Shown: positions 23,069-31,020, numbered from the stretch's first letter. The stretch: 34,990 nt of DNA from Bacteroidota bacterium (GCA_963169325.1 CAUJEY010000234.1:1-34990); one strand, 5' to 3'. Translations and numbers: made by a program. The notes: generated by a model from the letters alone, not told the origin.

Positions 23069-23180
23069 GGCCGTCTGTCAGACGGCCTGAAAAGCGAATC
23101 AGGTTTTATTAAAAACAAAAAGCCGTCTGTCTGACGGCCTTGATCAATTTTAATCCTTCAGGCCGTCTGACAGACGGCCT
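23068..23180. repeat. Three REP-like palindromes with a GCCGTCTG core
   Basis: Copy 1 (23068-23088) has a 9-bp stem AGGCCGTCT / AGACGGCCT with loop GTC. Copy 3 (23160-23180) is the exact reverse complement of copy 1, and the flanks match over about 25 bases. Copy 2 (23121-23140) is a shorter variant (GCCGTC / GACGGC around TGTCT). The spacing is about 35 and 20 bases. This is the pattern of a bacterial interspersed mosaic element: REPs in both orientations with short linkers. The first copy begins inside the alkaline phosphatase stop codon. Confidence 0.85.
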
Positions 23181-23240
23181 TGCAAAGTGGTGAGGAGACC
23201 AGCCCTACCCCCCAGATGGACTGGTCCCTCGCCCACGGGC

Positions 23241-23267
23241 TTAAAGCCACATTTGGCTTTAATTTTT
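23241..23267 (+). terminator. Intrinsic terminator after the alkaline phosphatase REPs
   Basis: TTAAAGCCA (23241-23249) and TGGCTTTAA (23254-23262) pair perfectly over 9 bp around CATT, followed by TTTTT. It lies about 170 bases beyond the phosphatase stop, so the REP cluster would be transcribed. A 6-bp stem (GACCAG / CTGGTC, about 23199-23226) stands in front of it. Confidence 0.7.
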
Positions 23268-23372
23268 ATGGAACGGTATGATCCAATTTTCAATTTGTTG
23301 GCCGGATAATTTCCCGGCATATTGCGCCATTGCGCTTTTTAACATTTTACAACTACTGTGCCAATTCTTCAG

Positions 23373-23494
23373 CTGTGGGGCGAATTTTTAATTCGCCCTT
23401 GTTCGGTCGAATTACCATTTCACCCGCGCTGAGAAAATTTTTAATTCGCCCAAACGTAGGCGAATTAATCCCGATGATTCGGGACGCCCCACAG
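23373..23494. repeat. Nested palindromes (multi-branch stem) upstream of htpG
   Basis: An outer 10-bp pair, CTGTGGGGCG (23373-23382) and CGCCCCACAG (23485-23494), encloses three inner hairpins: GGGCGAATT / AATTCGCCC with loop TTT (23378-23398), TTAATTCGCC / GGCGAATTAA with loop CAAACGTA (23440-23467) and TCCCGA / TCGGGA with loop TGAT (23469-23484). The inner hairpin arms share the GGCGAATT phrase. The folded single strand would look like a branched cross. It lies about 80 bases ahead of the htpG start and could act as a leader structure if the promoter is upstream; the stretch from 23268 to 23372 has no other feature that I can see. Confidence 0.75.
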
Positions 23495-23574
23495 TACAAG
23501 ACATTTTGTCAGGTAAACACAGGCTGGCACAAGCTTTGAAACGCCCACACCAGAACCAAAACCACTGAATTATT

Positions 23575-25440
23575 ATGCAAAAAGGTACTATTTCCGTCCA
23601 GACTGAGAACATTTTCCCCATCATCAAAAAATTCCTCTACTCCGATCACGAGATTTTCCTGCGCGAACTCGTATCGAACGCGGTAGATGCAACCACCAAA
23701 CTCCGGGTGCTGGCCCAGCGCGGCGAAGTAAAAGGCGAAATCGGCGACACCACCATTCAGGTTATCCTGGAGCCCGAAGCAAAACGAATCATCGTACGCG
23801 ACCGCGGCATCGGCATGACGGAGGAGGAAGTGCTGAAATACCTCAACCAGATTGCGTTCAGCAGCGCCGCCGAATTCCTGGAAAAATACGACGACAGCGC
23901 CATCATCGGCCATTTCGGCCTGGGCTTCTACTCCGCCTTTATGGTGGCCGACAAAGTGGAGGTCGTCACCAAATCCTGGAAAAAAGGCTCCAAAGGCGTA
24001 CAATGGACCTGCGAAGGCTCTCCGGAATTCTCCATCGATAGCGTCAAAAAAGACGACCGGGGCACCGATATCATCCTCTATATCAACGATGAAAACGCGG
24101 CATTCCTGGAAAAAAGCCGCCTCGAAGACCTGCTGGAGAAATACTGCAAATTCCTGCCGGTGCCCATCGAATTCGGTACCCGCACGGAATATGAAACCGT
24201 AGGCGAAGGCGAAGAACAGAAAGAAGAAAAGCGGGAAGTGCCCAATATCATCAACGACACGCACCCGTTGTGGAAAAAAACGCCGACCGAACTGAAAGAC
24301 GAGGATTACCTGGCGTTTTACCGCCAGTTGTATCCCATGGCTGCGGAACCCATGTTCTGGATACACCTGAACATCGACTACCCTTTCAACCTGACCGGCG
24401 TATTGTACTTCCCCAAACTCGGCAATTCCATGGAGGTGTCGCGCAATAAAATACACCTCTATTCCAACCAGGTGTTCGTTACCGACGATGTGCGCGACAT
24501 CGTGCCGGAATGGCTGCTGCTGTTGCACGGCGTGATCGACTCGCCCGATATTCCGCTCAACGTTTCGCGCTCCTACCTGCAAAGCGACGGCAACGTGAAA
24601 AAAATCAGCGAATACATCACCAAAAAAGTAGCCGACAAACTGAACGAGCTTTTCAAAGCCGACCGCCCCGCCTTCGAGCAAAAATGGCGCGACCTGGGCG
24701 TGTTTGTGAAATACGGTATGGTGTCGGACAACAAATTCCAGGAGCGGGCTATGAATTTCGTCCTGCTGGAAAACACCGCCGGCGAGTTCTACCTGCTCCC
24801 CGATTACAAAGAGAAGATCAAAACCAACCAGACCGATAAACATCAGAAAGTTGTCTGCATTTACGCCCAGGACCCCGACGCCCAGAACGCCCTCATCAAG
24901 GCCGTGCGCAACCGCGGCTACGATGTGCTGAAAATGGACACCGTGCTCGACAACCACTGGATGCAGCACCTGGAGTACCGCTCCGAACTCGGCTTGCTGT
25001 TCGTGCGCGTCGATTCGGATACACCGGACAAACTCATTCAAAAAGACGAGGAAAAAACCTCGGTGCTGAGTGAGCAGGAAGTGACGATGGTAAAAGGCGT
25101 TTTTGAAAAAGTAGCCGCCACGACCACCGGCGCCCGTGTGGAATGCCAACCCATGGCCCCCGACGACCAGCCGGTGACGATCACCAAACCGGAATTTCTG
25201 CGCCGCATGAAAGAAATGCAGGCCATGCACGGCATGGGGATGGGCGATTTCCCGGATTCGTACAACGTGGTGGTGAACACCAACCACCCGCTCGTGGCGC
25301 AAAAATTAGTCAAATTAGAAGACGAAGCCGGGCAGACCGACCTGGCCCGCTATCTCTACGACGTGGCGCTGCTGCAACAAGGGATGCTGAAAGGCGAAGC
25401 GCTGACGGAATTTGTAGAGAAGACGCTGGGGCGGTTGTAG
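23575..25440 (+). CDS. htpG: Molecular chaperone HtpG (bacterial Hsp90)
   Basis: A 621-residue Hsp90 homologue, an ATP-driven chaperone acting as a dimer in the cytoplasm. The N-terminal ATPase part (about 1-210) has the GHKL motifs: FLRELVSNAVDATTKLR near 22-38 (the Glu is catalytic and the Asn binds Mg), VRDRGIGMTEEEV near 77-89 and IIGHFGLGFYSAFMVADKV near 110-128. The middle domain (about 230-480) contains FYRQLYPMAAEPMFWIHLN and the client and catalytic loop region with NVSRSYLQSD. The C-terminal dimer domain runs to 621. There is no eukaryotic charged linker, only an acidic stretch EGEEQKEEKREV near 208-220. Length and order are normal. It is followed by its own terminator. Confidence 0.96.
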   Translation: MQKGTISVQTENIFPIIKKFLYSDHEIFLRELVSNAVDATTKLRVLAQRGEVKGEIGDTTIQVILEPEAKRIIVRDRGIGMTEEEVLKYLNQIAFSSAAEFLEKYDDSAIIGHFGLGFYSAFMVADKVEVVTKSWKKGSKGVQWTCEGSPEFSIDSVKKDDRGTDIILYINDENAAFLEKSRLEDLLEKYCKFLPVPIEFGTRTEYETVGEGEEQKEEKREVPNIINDTHPLWKKTPTELKDEDYLAFYRQLYPMAAEPMFWIHLNIDYPFNLTGVLYFPKLGNSMEVSRNKIHLYSNQVFVTDDVRDIVPEWLLLLHGVIDSPDIPLNVSRSYLQSDGNVKKISEYITKKVADKLNELFKADRPAFEQKWRDLGVFVKYGMVSDNKFQERAMNFVLLENTAGEFYLLPDYKEKIKTNQTDKHQKVVCIYAQDPDAQNALIKAVRNRGYDVLKMDTVLDNHWMQHLEYRSELGLLFVRVDSDTPDKLIQKDEEKTSVLSEQEVTMVKGVFEKVAATTTGARVECQPMAPDDQPVTITKPEFLRRMKEMQAMHGMGMGDFPDSYNVVVNTNHPLVAQKLVKLEDEAGQTDLARYLYDVALLQQGMLKGEALTEFVEKTLGRL

Positions 25441-25485
25441 GGGGTTGAATATCGAATTTCCAACAGCGAATATCGAATGTCGAAG

Positions 25486-25531
25486 TAACGTAGTGTGTAC
25501 CGTGATGTGGTAGGCGCTACGTTATTTTTTT
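25486..25531 (+). terminator. Intrinsic terminator of htpG
   Basis: TAACGTAG (25486-25493) and CTACGTTA (25517-25524) form an 8-bp stem; inside, TACC / GGTA adds a second short stem after an internal loop. TTTTTTT follows (25525-25531). It is 46 bases past the htpG stop. The preceding stretch repeats GAATATCGAAT twice. Confidence 0.7.
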
Positions 25532-25532
25532 G

Positions 25533-25680
25533 CTTGCTGTCGAGCGTCTTCAGACGCGATGACGAATATTGAACGGACTTTGTCCGCGTTTGAACTTCTA
25601 AATATAAGTTCAAACGCGGACAAAGTCGGACAAAATCCGCCGAATAATCGTCATCGCGTCTGAAGACGCTCGACAGCAAG
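25533..25680. repeat. 148-bp palindromic REP-like element, copy A
   Basis: The outer 33 bp are perfect inverse copies, beginning CTTGCTGTCGAGCGTCTTC, and the inner 19 bp (TTTGTCCGCGTTTGAACTT) are also perfect inverse copies; in between the arms differ by a 10-base insertion and several changes. Each arm carries its own small hairpins: GCGTCT-TC-AGACGC and CGGAC-TTT-GTCCG. It lies just past the 3' end of the first T9SS-sorted protein gene and shares most of its sequence with copy B at 27469. Confidence 0.88.
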
Positions 25681-25706
25681 GCAAACCACTTTCCACCGGG
25701 TATACA

Positions 25707-27257
25707 TCATCTTGTTTTTACAAGTTTTCCATTTCTTATCGATACACCATCATATATAATTTCCCAAAAGTAAATGCCGGGCGGAATACTAGTTGTGTCT
25801 ATGCTAATATTCTGATCTGGCAAATTCAATTTAATTATGCATTTCCCATTCATACCATATAAATAAAAAGAATGCTTTTTTAATAAAATATCTGAAAAAA
25901 TATTTAATTGGTTAGTGAAAGGATTAGGGTACATAATGACACTTTCAGGAGATTGATTATTTTCAAATGCAGATGACTTAGTACCACATATCGTATCTAA
26001 ATACATATATTCAATTCCAGCATCGGAAAATTTAGATAACCAAGCTTTATTATAAAAATTTGGTGAAGTCCTATATAAATACCCGGATGCTATTATTGAG
26101 CCACTTGATAGTAACCCCAGACCATTTAGAAAAGTTTGCGTAGAATGATAAGTATCCCATTCCGCTCTGACGAAAGTGGACCAAATAGTATCAGGTTTTG
26201 ATAATGAAACTTTTAATATCCAACCAAATTTCTGATACGGGGCATCAGGCTTATAGGGTGAGCCAATAGTATAATCTCCTCCAATTAGGCAAGTAGTATC
26301 ATCAATTAAAGATATTCTGAAAAAACCATTTGTCAAATCAGTAGGATTGCCTAATATTTGGGTCCATTCTTTATGAAATGAACTATCTAATCTTGTGATA
26401 AACCCGCTTATGTATTTATTATTAAAGGTTACACTATCTAAGTATATACCACAGTATATCCAGCCTTTATCATTTGTTTGATATATATTTCCCGTAATTC
26501 CAAATTTAGAACTTAGAGTATCTACCCATTCCCAGAGGACAAGCCCATTGGTATCAATTTCTGAAATCCATGGACTAGACTTCCAGTCAGAACTATAACA
26601 GATGTTAGTTCTTGAGCCTCCAATAATTATCTTCCCGGCTATGCTTGCAGACATTGAGCCGATAAAATCACAGCTAGATTGGTTCCCATATTTATTAAAG
26701 AATATTACGTTTCCATCGCTGTCCGTTTTTAGCATGAAAGTGGCGGCGTTAAAATCATTAGAAATATATCCAGACCAATATAAATAGGTATCAATTTCGA
26801 TGACACGTTCTATAGATAAAATAATTGATCCGCTTGGGGCATTAATGGTTTTGTAATATGCGAGGTCACCGGTATGATTTACCTTAATGATGAACCCTTT
26901 ATTGCCATTGCCAATATTACCTCCAAATGAATAACCACTGTCAGCAGTTTTAGCAATAGTCGTTCGAGGATTTAAATATAGATCACTTCCATTATTATCG
27001 AAAAATTTTTTATATCTGATAACATTCCCGCAAGAGTCAATAAATGAAATAAAAACCCCCTGTTGATTGGAAGTTGAATCATTATCCTTATAGCAAGATC
27101 CAACAAAAACCAAGGTATCATTATCAATAATTTGGGAAAAATGAGTAGAGGCTCTTCCGTTATAATCATACGAAATAGGAAATATTGTTTGTGTAAATAT
27201 ATTTCCATGAATGAATACAACGAATAATAATACAGAAGTCTTATAGAAAAAATCCAT
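25707..27257 (-). CDS. T9SS-sorted secreted beta-propeller-like protein
   Basis: A 516-residue protein secreted through the type IX system. I start it at 27257 (MDFFYKTSVLLFVVFIHG), which gives a normal signal peptide; the frame is open further but runs into a repeat. The middle consists of repeated strands ending in G-x-I-x-K/T-D/N phrases (KGFIIKVNHTGDLAYYKTI, ATFMLKTDSDGNVIFFNKYG, GFITRLDSSFHKEWTQILG, GWILKVSLSKPDTIWSTF), the pattern of the large Bacteroidota propeller-like family. The last 75 residues are a type A sorting domain (PF18962): ESVIMYPNPFTNQLNIFS at its start, then IDTTSIPPGIYFWEI and a closing RNGKLVKTR, so it is likely cell-surface bound or released. It is strongly AT-rich compared with neighbours and is enclosed by palindromic elements. 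Confidence 0.85.
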   Translation of the reverse strand: MDFFYKTSVLLFVVFIHGNIFTQTIFPISYDYNGRASTHFSQIIDNDTLVFVGSCYKDNDSTSNQQGVFISFIDSCGNVIRYKKFFDNNGSDLYLNPRTTIAKTADSGYSFGGNIGNGNKGFIIKVNHTGDLAYYKTINAPSGSIILSIERVIEIDTYLYWSGYISNDFNAATFMLKTDSDGNVIFFNKYGNQSSCDFIGSMSASIAGKIIIGGSRTNICYSSDWKSSPWISEIDTNGLVLWEWVDTLSSKFGITGNIYQTNDKGWIYCGIYLDSVTFNNKYISGFITRLDSSFHKEWTQILGNPTDLTNGFFRISLIDDTTCLIGGDYTIGSPYKPDAPYQKFGWILKVSLSKPDTIWSTFVRAEWDTYHSTQTFLNGLGLLSSGSIIASGYLYRTSPNFYNKAWLSKFSDAGIEYMYLDTICGTKSSAFENNQSPESVIMYPNPFTNQLNIFSDILLKKHSFYLYGMNGKCIIKLNLPDQNISIDTTSIPPGIYFWEIIYDGVSIRNGKLVKTR

Positions 27258-27278
27258 AATTAATATTACAATTCTCTT

Positions 27279-27418
27279 GCTATCGACCATCTTTATAAGT
27301 TTGACAGCAAGGGGCTGACGCTCCAAACGGAGCCGGCCTCTCGTTATTTCGGTCAGATTTTCACTCAATCATTCAATGCTTCCTCCTTGCTGTCAAACTT
27401 ATGAAGATGGTCGATAGC
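27279..27418. repeat. Long inverted repeat C (34-bp arms) upstream of the T9SS gene
   Basis: Arms 27279-27312 (GCTATCGACCATCTTTATAA...) and 27385-27418 are inverse copies over 34 bp with one mismatch, separated by 72 bases that hold a small GCTCC-AAAC-GGAGC hairpin. The inner ends of the arms read TTGACAGCAAG, one base different from the TCGACAGCAAG outer ends of elements A and B. The left arm is about 20 bases ahead of the start codon of the T9SS gene, so it may include or abut its promoter. Confidence 0.85.
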
Positions 27419-27468
27419 AAATATCGCAAATTTTCGCAGATAATTTTACGTATAGTCAAAATAAAAAC

Positions 27469-27592
27469 CTGCTGTCGAGCGTCTTCAGACGCGATGACAA
27501 TTATTCGGCGGACTTTGTCCGCGTTTGAACTTCTAAATCGGACAAAGTCCGCTCAATATTCGTCATCGCGTCTGAAGACGCTCGACAGCAAG
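27469..27592. repeat. Palindromic REP-like element, copy B
   Basis: About 122 bases related to copy A over nearly the whole length: the left arm reads CTGCTGTCGAGCGTCTTC and continues through GGCGGACTTTGTCCGCGTTTG and ACTTCTAAAT (as in A); the right arm ends in GACGCTCGACAGCAAG. It lacks the segment from copy A that pairs with the TTTGAACTT tip. The outer arms pair over about 30 bp and the inner CGGAC/GTCCG hairpins are kept. It sits between the T9SS gene and the HTH gene; both their ends face it (3' of the HTH gene). Confidence 0.87.
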
Positions 27593-27616
27593 CGAAATCT
27601 GCGGGAGCCCCAATAA

Positions 27617-28618
27617 TCATCGCCGTATCTCCGCCCGGATATGTTCAAAATACCTTCGCCGGGTACCCTCTGCTTCCAGGCTTATTTTAATACATTTTTT
27701 CCGGAGGTTGGACATCCAATTTTGGGTGTATTGGAAAAAGGAGGCGTCGCCGACAAACATAAAATTGGGGTCGTCAAAAACCAGAAACACGCCCTGTAGC
27801 AATTGGCTGTCAGCCAGTAACGTAATGCCTACAGGAGCCATGCTGTTGTAGTACAGATCAAAAGTCCCGCCCGGCATTTTGGTGTAGGACTTTCGTTGCG
27901 GAATGGCCCATTTACGGCCTTCTGTGGCCATATCGTATTGGTGCGCACATAATTGTTCCAGTTGTTCACAAAGCAAACGGACGATACCGCTGCCGGCAAT
28001 TTGCCCGGCTTGCTCAAAGTATTTGATTTGCTTCAGGATGTTGTCATAAATGCCATCCGACCATATTTCTACGGTCGGAATCCGGTTGTACTGATTTAAT
28101 ATCGGAACCATCAATTCGTCATAGGCAGCGCGTTCGGGGAACTGATCCGGATCAAATTTTAAAGATGCCGTGTAGGGCAATTGCCAGTTGATGCTGGCAT
28201 AAGTAAATAATTTGAACAACGCCAATTCCCGGAAATGCATACATTGAAAATAGGAAAGCTCGTCGGTACAAAGCCACAACCTGAAATCGTTTGCCCTGGC
28301 GAAATGTTTGAAATTGCCCAGCACCTGCTCCAGATGCTCCCGGCCGGTGCGAAATTGTTTACCGACCGTATCCAATCGAAAAAGTCCCCTTCTGGCATCG
28401 GGCAGCAGCAGTTCTTCCAAGGGTACATTAAACGTGTTGACCAAAAGGCTAAGTTCCTCCAGGTCAATACCTTTCGAGCCGTTCAGCCGGTTATATGCTG
28501 AACTCTTATTGATGTGCAGGACTTCACAGATGGACGAGACGGCCTGTTTGGCGCCGACTTGTGCGATGATATAGCGAAAAAGGTTTTGCTGGATGGTGGA
28601 AGCATTCAGGTTTTCCAT
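27617..28618 (-). CDS. Helix-turn-helix protein with unknown effector region
   Basis: A 333-residue protein. Residues about 5-65 form a helix-turn-helix domain: LFRYIIAQVGAKQAVSSICEVLHINKSSAYNRLNG followed by IDLEELSLLVNTFNVPLEELLL, the XRE/Cro-like pattern. Positions 66-333 are a folded soluble part with no family that I can name, with stretches such as FRLWLCTDELSYFQCMHFRELALFKLFTYASINW and FDLYYNSMAPVGITLLADSQLLQGVFLVFDDPNFMFVG. Such long HTH proteins are common in this phylum and are called regulators without evidence. The start at 28618 is chosen because it gives MENLNASTIQQNLF; a further 33 codons upstream are open but not protein-like. It may control the divergent small membrane protein or the T9SS gene, but nothing proves that. 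Confidence 0.72.
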   Translation of the reverse strand: MENLNASTIQQNLFRYIIAQVGAKQAVSSICEVLHINKSSAYNRLNGSKGIDLEELSLLVNTFNVPLEELLLPDARRGLFRLDTVGKQFRTGREHLEQVLGNFKHFARANDFRLWLCTDELSYFQCMHFRELALFKLFTYASINWQLPYTASLKFDPDQFPERAAYDELMVPILNQYNRIPTVEIWSDGIYDNILKQIKYFEQAGQIAGSGIVRLLCEQLEQLCAHQYDMATEGRKWAIPQRKSYTKMPGGTFDLYYNSMAPVGITLLADSQLLQGVFLVFDDPNFMFVGDASFFQYTQNWMSNLRKKCIKISLEAEGTRRRYFEHIRAEIRR

Positions 28619-28752
28619 GCGCCTTCGTTTGATTTGGAGCAAATTTTCCAAAAAATCTGGAAAACTAAAGGGGGCTTTCCGGAAAACATTGTCGTGGCAG
28701 GAAGATGACAGGCCCAATTTTGCAGCATTAATAATCTTTCAATTTTAACCTT

Positions 28753-29133
28753 ATGCCTTACTCAAATTCGCATAACCCAAAAAATTTATCCTTGTCCATC
28801 CGCTGGGCGGCCAGAATATTGGGATCTATGAGTATTCTGTTCTTATTATTTATGATCCTGGGACACATATTTGGCAATGAACCGCAACACTTCAACGGCC
28901 TTTTGGATATTCTTGTCCTCGCGTTTTTTCCTGGCGGCCTGCTCATCGGGCTGATTGTAGCCCTAAAGTCGGAAAAAATCGGCGCCACAATCGCGTTGAT
29001 TAGTATGTGTGTGTTTTTCTTGCTTCGACCGGATACGATCACCAGTTATTGGATATTAGGCCTATTTGCACCCGCGGTACTGTTCTTTGTTTATGGGTGG
29101 TGGTTGCAGCCGAAGCAAGGGTCTGCATCGTAA
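28753..29133 (+). CDS. Small membrane protein with four hydrophobic helices
   Basis: A 126-residue protein with four predicted membrane helices: WAARILGSMSILFLLFMILGHIFG, LDILVLAFFPGGLLIGLIVAL, IGATIALISMCVFFLL and WILGLFAPAVLFFVYGWW. The pattern of small helices and the phrase RWAARILG-S-x-S fits a family of short membrane proteins of unknown function common in Bacteroidota (DUF7670-like, from memory). It starts 135 bases upstream of and divergent to the HTH gene. A near-consensus -7 element CAATTTTG lies about 30 bases before the start codon (28722-28729). Confidence 0.7.
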   Translation: MPYSNSHNPKNLSLSIRWAARILGSMSILFLLFMILGHIFGNEPQHFNGLLDILVLAFFPGGLLIGLIVALKSEKIGATIALISMCVFFLLRPDTITSYWILGLFAPAVLFFVYGWWLQPKQGSAS

Positions 29134-29150
29134 TTTGCGGTTAATTTAAG

Positions 29151-29186
29151 CTTGCTGGCGAGTGTCTTCAGACGCTCGGCAGCAAG
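29151..29186. repeat. Minimal REP-like palindrome of the A/B family
   Basis: A 36-base near-palindrome starting CTTGCTGGCGAGTGTC and ending GCTCGGCAGCAAG around a TC turn, with two mismatched pairs. It is the outer arm of elements A and B closed into a single hairpin (the same GTCTTCAGAC turn), so it looks like the basic unit of the family. It lies between the small membrane protein gene and the 3' end of the second T9SS gene, 17 bases after the first's stop. Confidence 0.8.
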
Positions 29187-29193
29187 TGTCTGC

Positions 29194-30714
29194 TCACTTA
29201 ACTACCACAAAGCGTCGCACGTAAGCTTCATTATCCTTCGTATTCCCTCGGAGCACATAAACCCCGGAGGGCCAGTGTGAAACATTCAGCTCATAATATG
29301 CACCATTTTGCGAATTCGCTGGAAAAGTATGCATGAGTACCCCTGCTATGTTGAAAATTTCCCAATTGCCGCATGGGCACAGTGGTAGTTTAAATTTCAG
29401 ATTGTCGCGTGTAGGATTAGGAAACACCTCGATACCCGCAGCAGTATAAGGGCTACCTCTTCCGGGGTCGTTTTTGCAGATCGTGTCGCATGGACTACCG
29501 ACCTCGTCATACAACCTGTAGGAGGGGAAATAAGGCAAGAATATCCAAGTTTTGGTCGGCAGTTTGAATGCGTAGGGTTCCAATTGGCAAGCGCCCCCTT
29601 TCTCGTTTGGCTGATGAATGACATGCAGGCGGTCAGACGTCCCAAAGGGCATTCCGTAAATTTTTTTGTCCGGCGCTAATGTCAGGTTCCCGTAAGTGAT
29701 CTGTGAATCAAGCGTTTCAGTCAAAATGATTCGAGTAGATTCGATATTGGATACCTTCAAATTGTATTGATGAACTTTTGAGCCGGTACTAACATAGACA
29801 TATTCGGAATTTGGGGAAACAGCAATGCCCCCTGCAGTAAAATTAACGGAATTGTCAATCGGGAGCTGCCAGCTTTGCATGTTCGAAAATGTTCCGTAGC
29901 ATCGGTCAAAGTCGAAAATATATATAAATGCGCCATGGTTTATACAATATTTTTTCCCATCGGGTGAAAAACATGCCTGGCCGTTAATTTCTATGTATAA
30001 ATGAGGAAGCACTGGATAGAATGCCGGCTGGCCAAACCCTTCCGGTGACAAAAGAATGGTAAAAATGCCATAAGGCTCAATAGCCCTGGGAACAACGATC
30101 CACCAATCCCTGCCGTTAGCGTGGCGGACAGCGCTCAACAAGTCTTGAAGTGCAGTATCTTGCATCACAACCTCATTTTTTTGAACAACTGTTACCTTAT
30201 TTGCGGCTTCATTATTATCTATTATAGAATATAAAATATGTTTGCTATAAAAATTCTCTTCATCTATGCTTAAATATACTGCAATGTATTTTTCTTTATC
30301 AAATGGTGCTGGAATTGTTAGCCACCCTTGCGCAGAGGGGTATCCATCATCTAGTTGAGTGCAATATCGATCATAAATTTTGCCAAAGTTTACTTTTTCT
30401 CCATTTTGCAGTTGTTCGTGATTGCGATTAAACATATCACAAGCGTTTGTATAAAACAACAAACTTCCATTTGAATCAGAAATAGATTTATAAGGGCCCA
30501 AAGTTGGAGCGGGCAATGAAAAATAAGTTGCCTTGGGCGGGTCAAAGTTAAAGTCAAGCATTGTCCCACCCGAATTTGATCCTATATCATTAGGTAAAGA
30601 GCCTAGTATCCAGATATAATCATGTTTTTCCTGAGCCCCAATTTTAATAGATAAAATATGTAATAATATTATTAAAATTAATTTTTTTTGTTTTGCAAAA
30701 TTTCTGGAATTCAT
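29194..30714 (-). CDS. T9SS-sorted secreted protein with WD40-like beta-propeller
   Basis: A 506-residue protein. The N-terminal signal (NFAKQKKLILIILLHILSIKIGA, cleavage before QEKHDYIW) leads into a propeller-like region of repeated strands; for example ACFSPDGKKYCINHG and IAVSPNSEYVYVSTGSK are WD40-like (PD40) blades, and LTLAPDKKIYGMPFG another. The stretch LPAPTLGPYKSISDSNGSLLFYTN is seen in many large Saprospiria surface proteins. The C-terminal 75 residues are a T9SS type A sorting domain: IEVFPNPTRDNLKFKLPLC, GNWEIFNIAGVLMHTF, WPSGVYVLRG and RRFVVVK. It is AT-rich toward the 5' end and sits with the other T9SS gene in the low-GC stretch. A lone gene with a 336-base gap upstream; function unknown. 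Confidence 0.85.
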   Translation of the reverse strand: MNSRNFAKQKKLILIILLHILSIKIGAQEKHDYIWILGSLPNDIGSNSGGTMLDFNFDPPKATYFSLPAPTLGPYKSISDSNGSLLFYTNACDMFNRNHEQLQNGEKVNFGKIYDRYCTQLDDGYPSAQGWLTIPAPFDKEKYIAVYLSIDEENFYSKHILYSIIDNNEAANKVTVVQKNEVVMQDTALQDLLSAVRHANGRDWWIVVPRAIEPYGIFTILLSPEGFGQPAFYPVLPHLYIEINGQACFSPDGKKYCINHGAFIYIFDFDRCYGTFSNMQSWQLPIDNSVNFTAGGIAVSPNSEYVYVSTGSKVHQYNLKVSNIESTRIILTETLDSQITYGNLTLAPDKKIYGMPFGTSDRLHVIHQPNEKGGACQLEPYAFKLPTKTWIFLPYFPSYRLYDEVGSPCDTICKNDPGRGSPYTAAGIEVFPNPTRDNLKFKLPLCPCGNWEIFNIAGVLMHTFPANSQNGAYYELNVSHWPSGVYVLRGNTKDNEAYVRRFVVVK

Positions 30715-30972
30715 ATATCATCAGGGTTTTAAATTTTAAGTTTATTAATTTTAAAATAAAAATTGTGTCGAAATGCCGAAAAAACGATCAATAGCAAGGT
30801 GTTTTACGTTTAAATAATACACTTTTGCCTGTTTTTAATGAAAAATTGAGTTTCAACTTTAAGCAGATGCTTACAGCATGACACCCGGGTTAAGGAAGAT
30901 GCCGTTTATAATGGCGGCATGTCGACCCCTGACGTTTGAAACACTCTTAAACGGACGACGAAACATAAAAAT
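30715..30972. other. AT-rich gene-free gap
   Basis: No gene is seen here. The part next to the T9SS start is almost only A and T (30721-30770), as expected for its promoter, although no exact TAnnTTTG is present. A small stem ATGCCG / CGGCAT sits at 30900-30921. Confidence 0.5.
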
Positions 30973-31011
30973 AAAAGAGGCCGACTCTCCATAGGGAGCC
31001 GGCCTCTTTTT
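30973..31011. terminator. Strong terminator downstream of the Prc protease gene
   Basis: AAAAGAGGCCGACTCTCC (30973-30990) and GGGAGCCGGCCTCTTTTT (30994-31011) form an 18-bp stem with two G-T type mismatches and a three-base turn. The plus strand ends in TTTTTATTT and the minus strand in TTTTATTTTTATG, so it can terminate in both directions. On the minus strand it ends the protease gene, 40 bases after its stop. Confidence 0.85.
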
Positions 31012-31020
31012 ATTTCAATA

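Noticed and set aside
23068-23180. Neisseria-type DNA uptake sequences (GCCGTCTGAA)
   Set aside because: The hairpins share GCCGTCTG by chance of palindrome sequence, but the following AA is missing in all copies (GTCTGTC or GTCTGAC), and the organism is not a Neisseria relative. The presence of dprA nearby is not enough to support uptake signals.
23509-25302. A 597-codon open frame opposite htpG
   Set aside because: Phe/Val/His-rich antisense translation of a strongly conserved gene; no domain and no signals.
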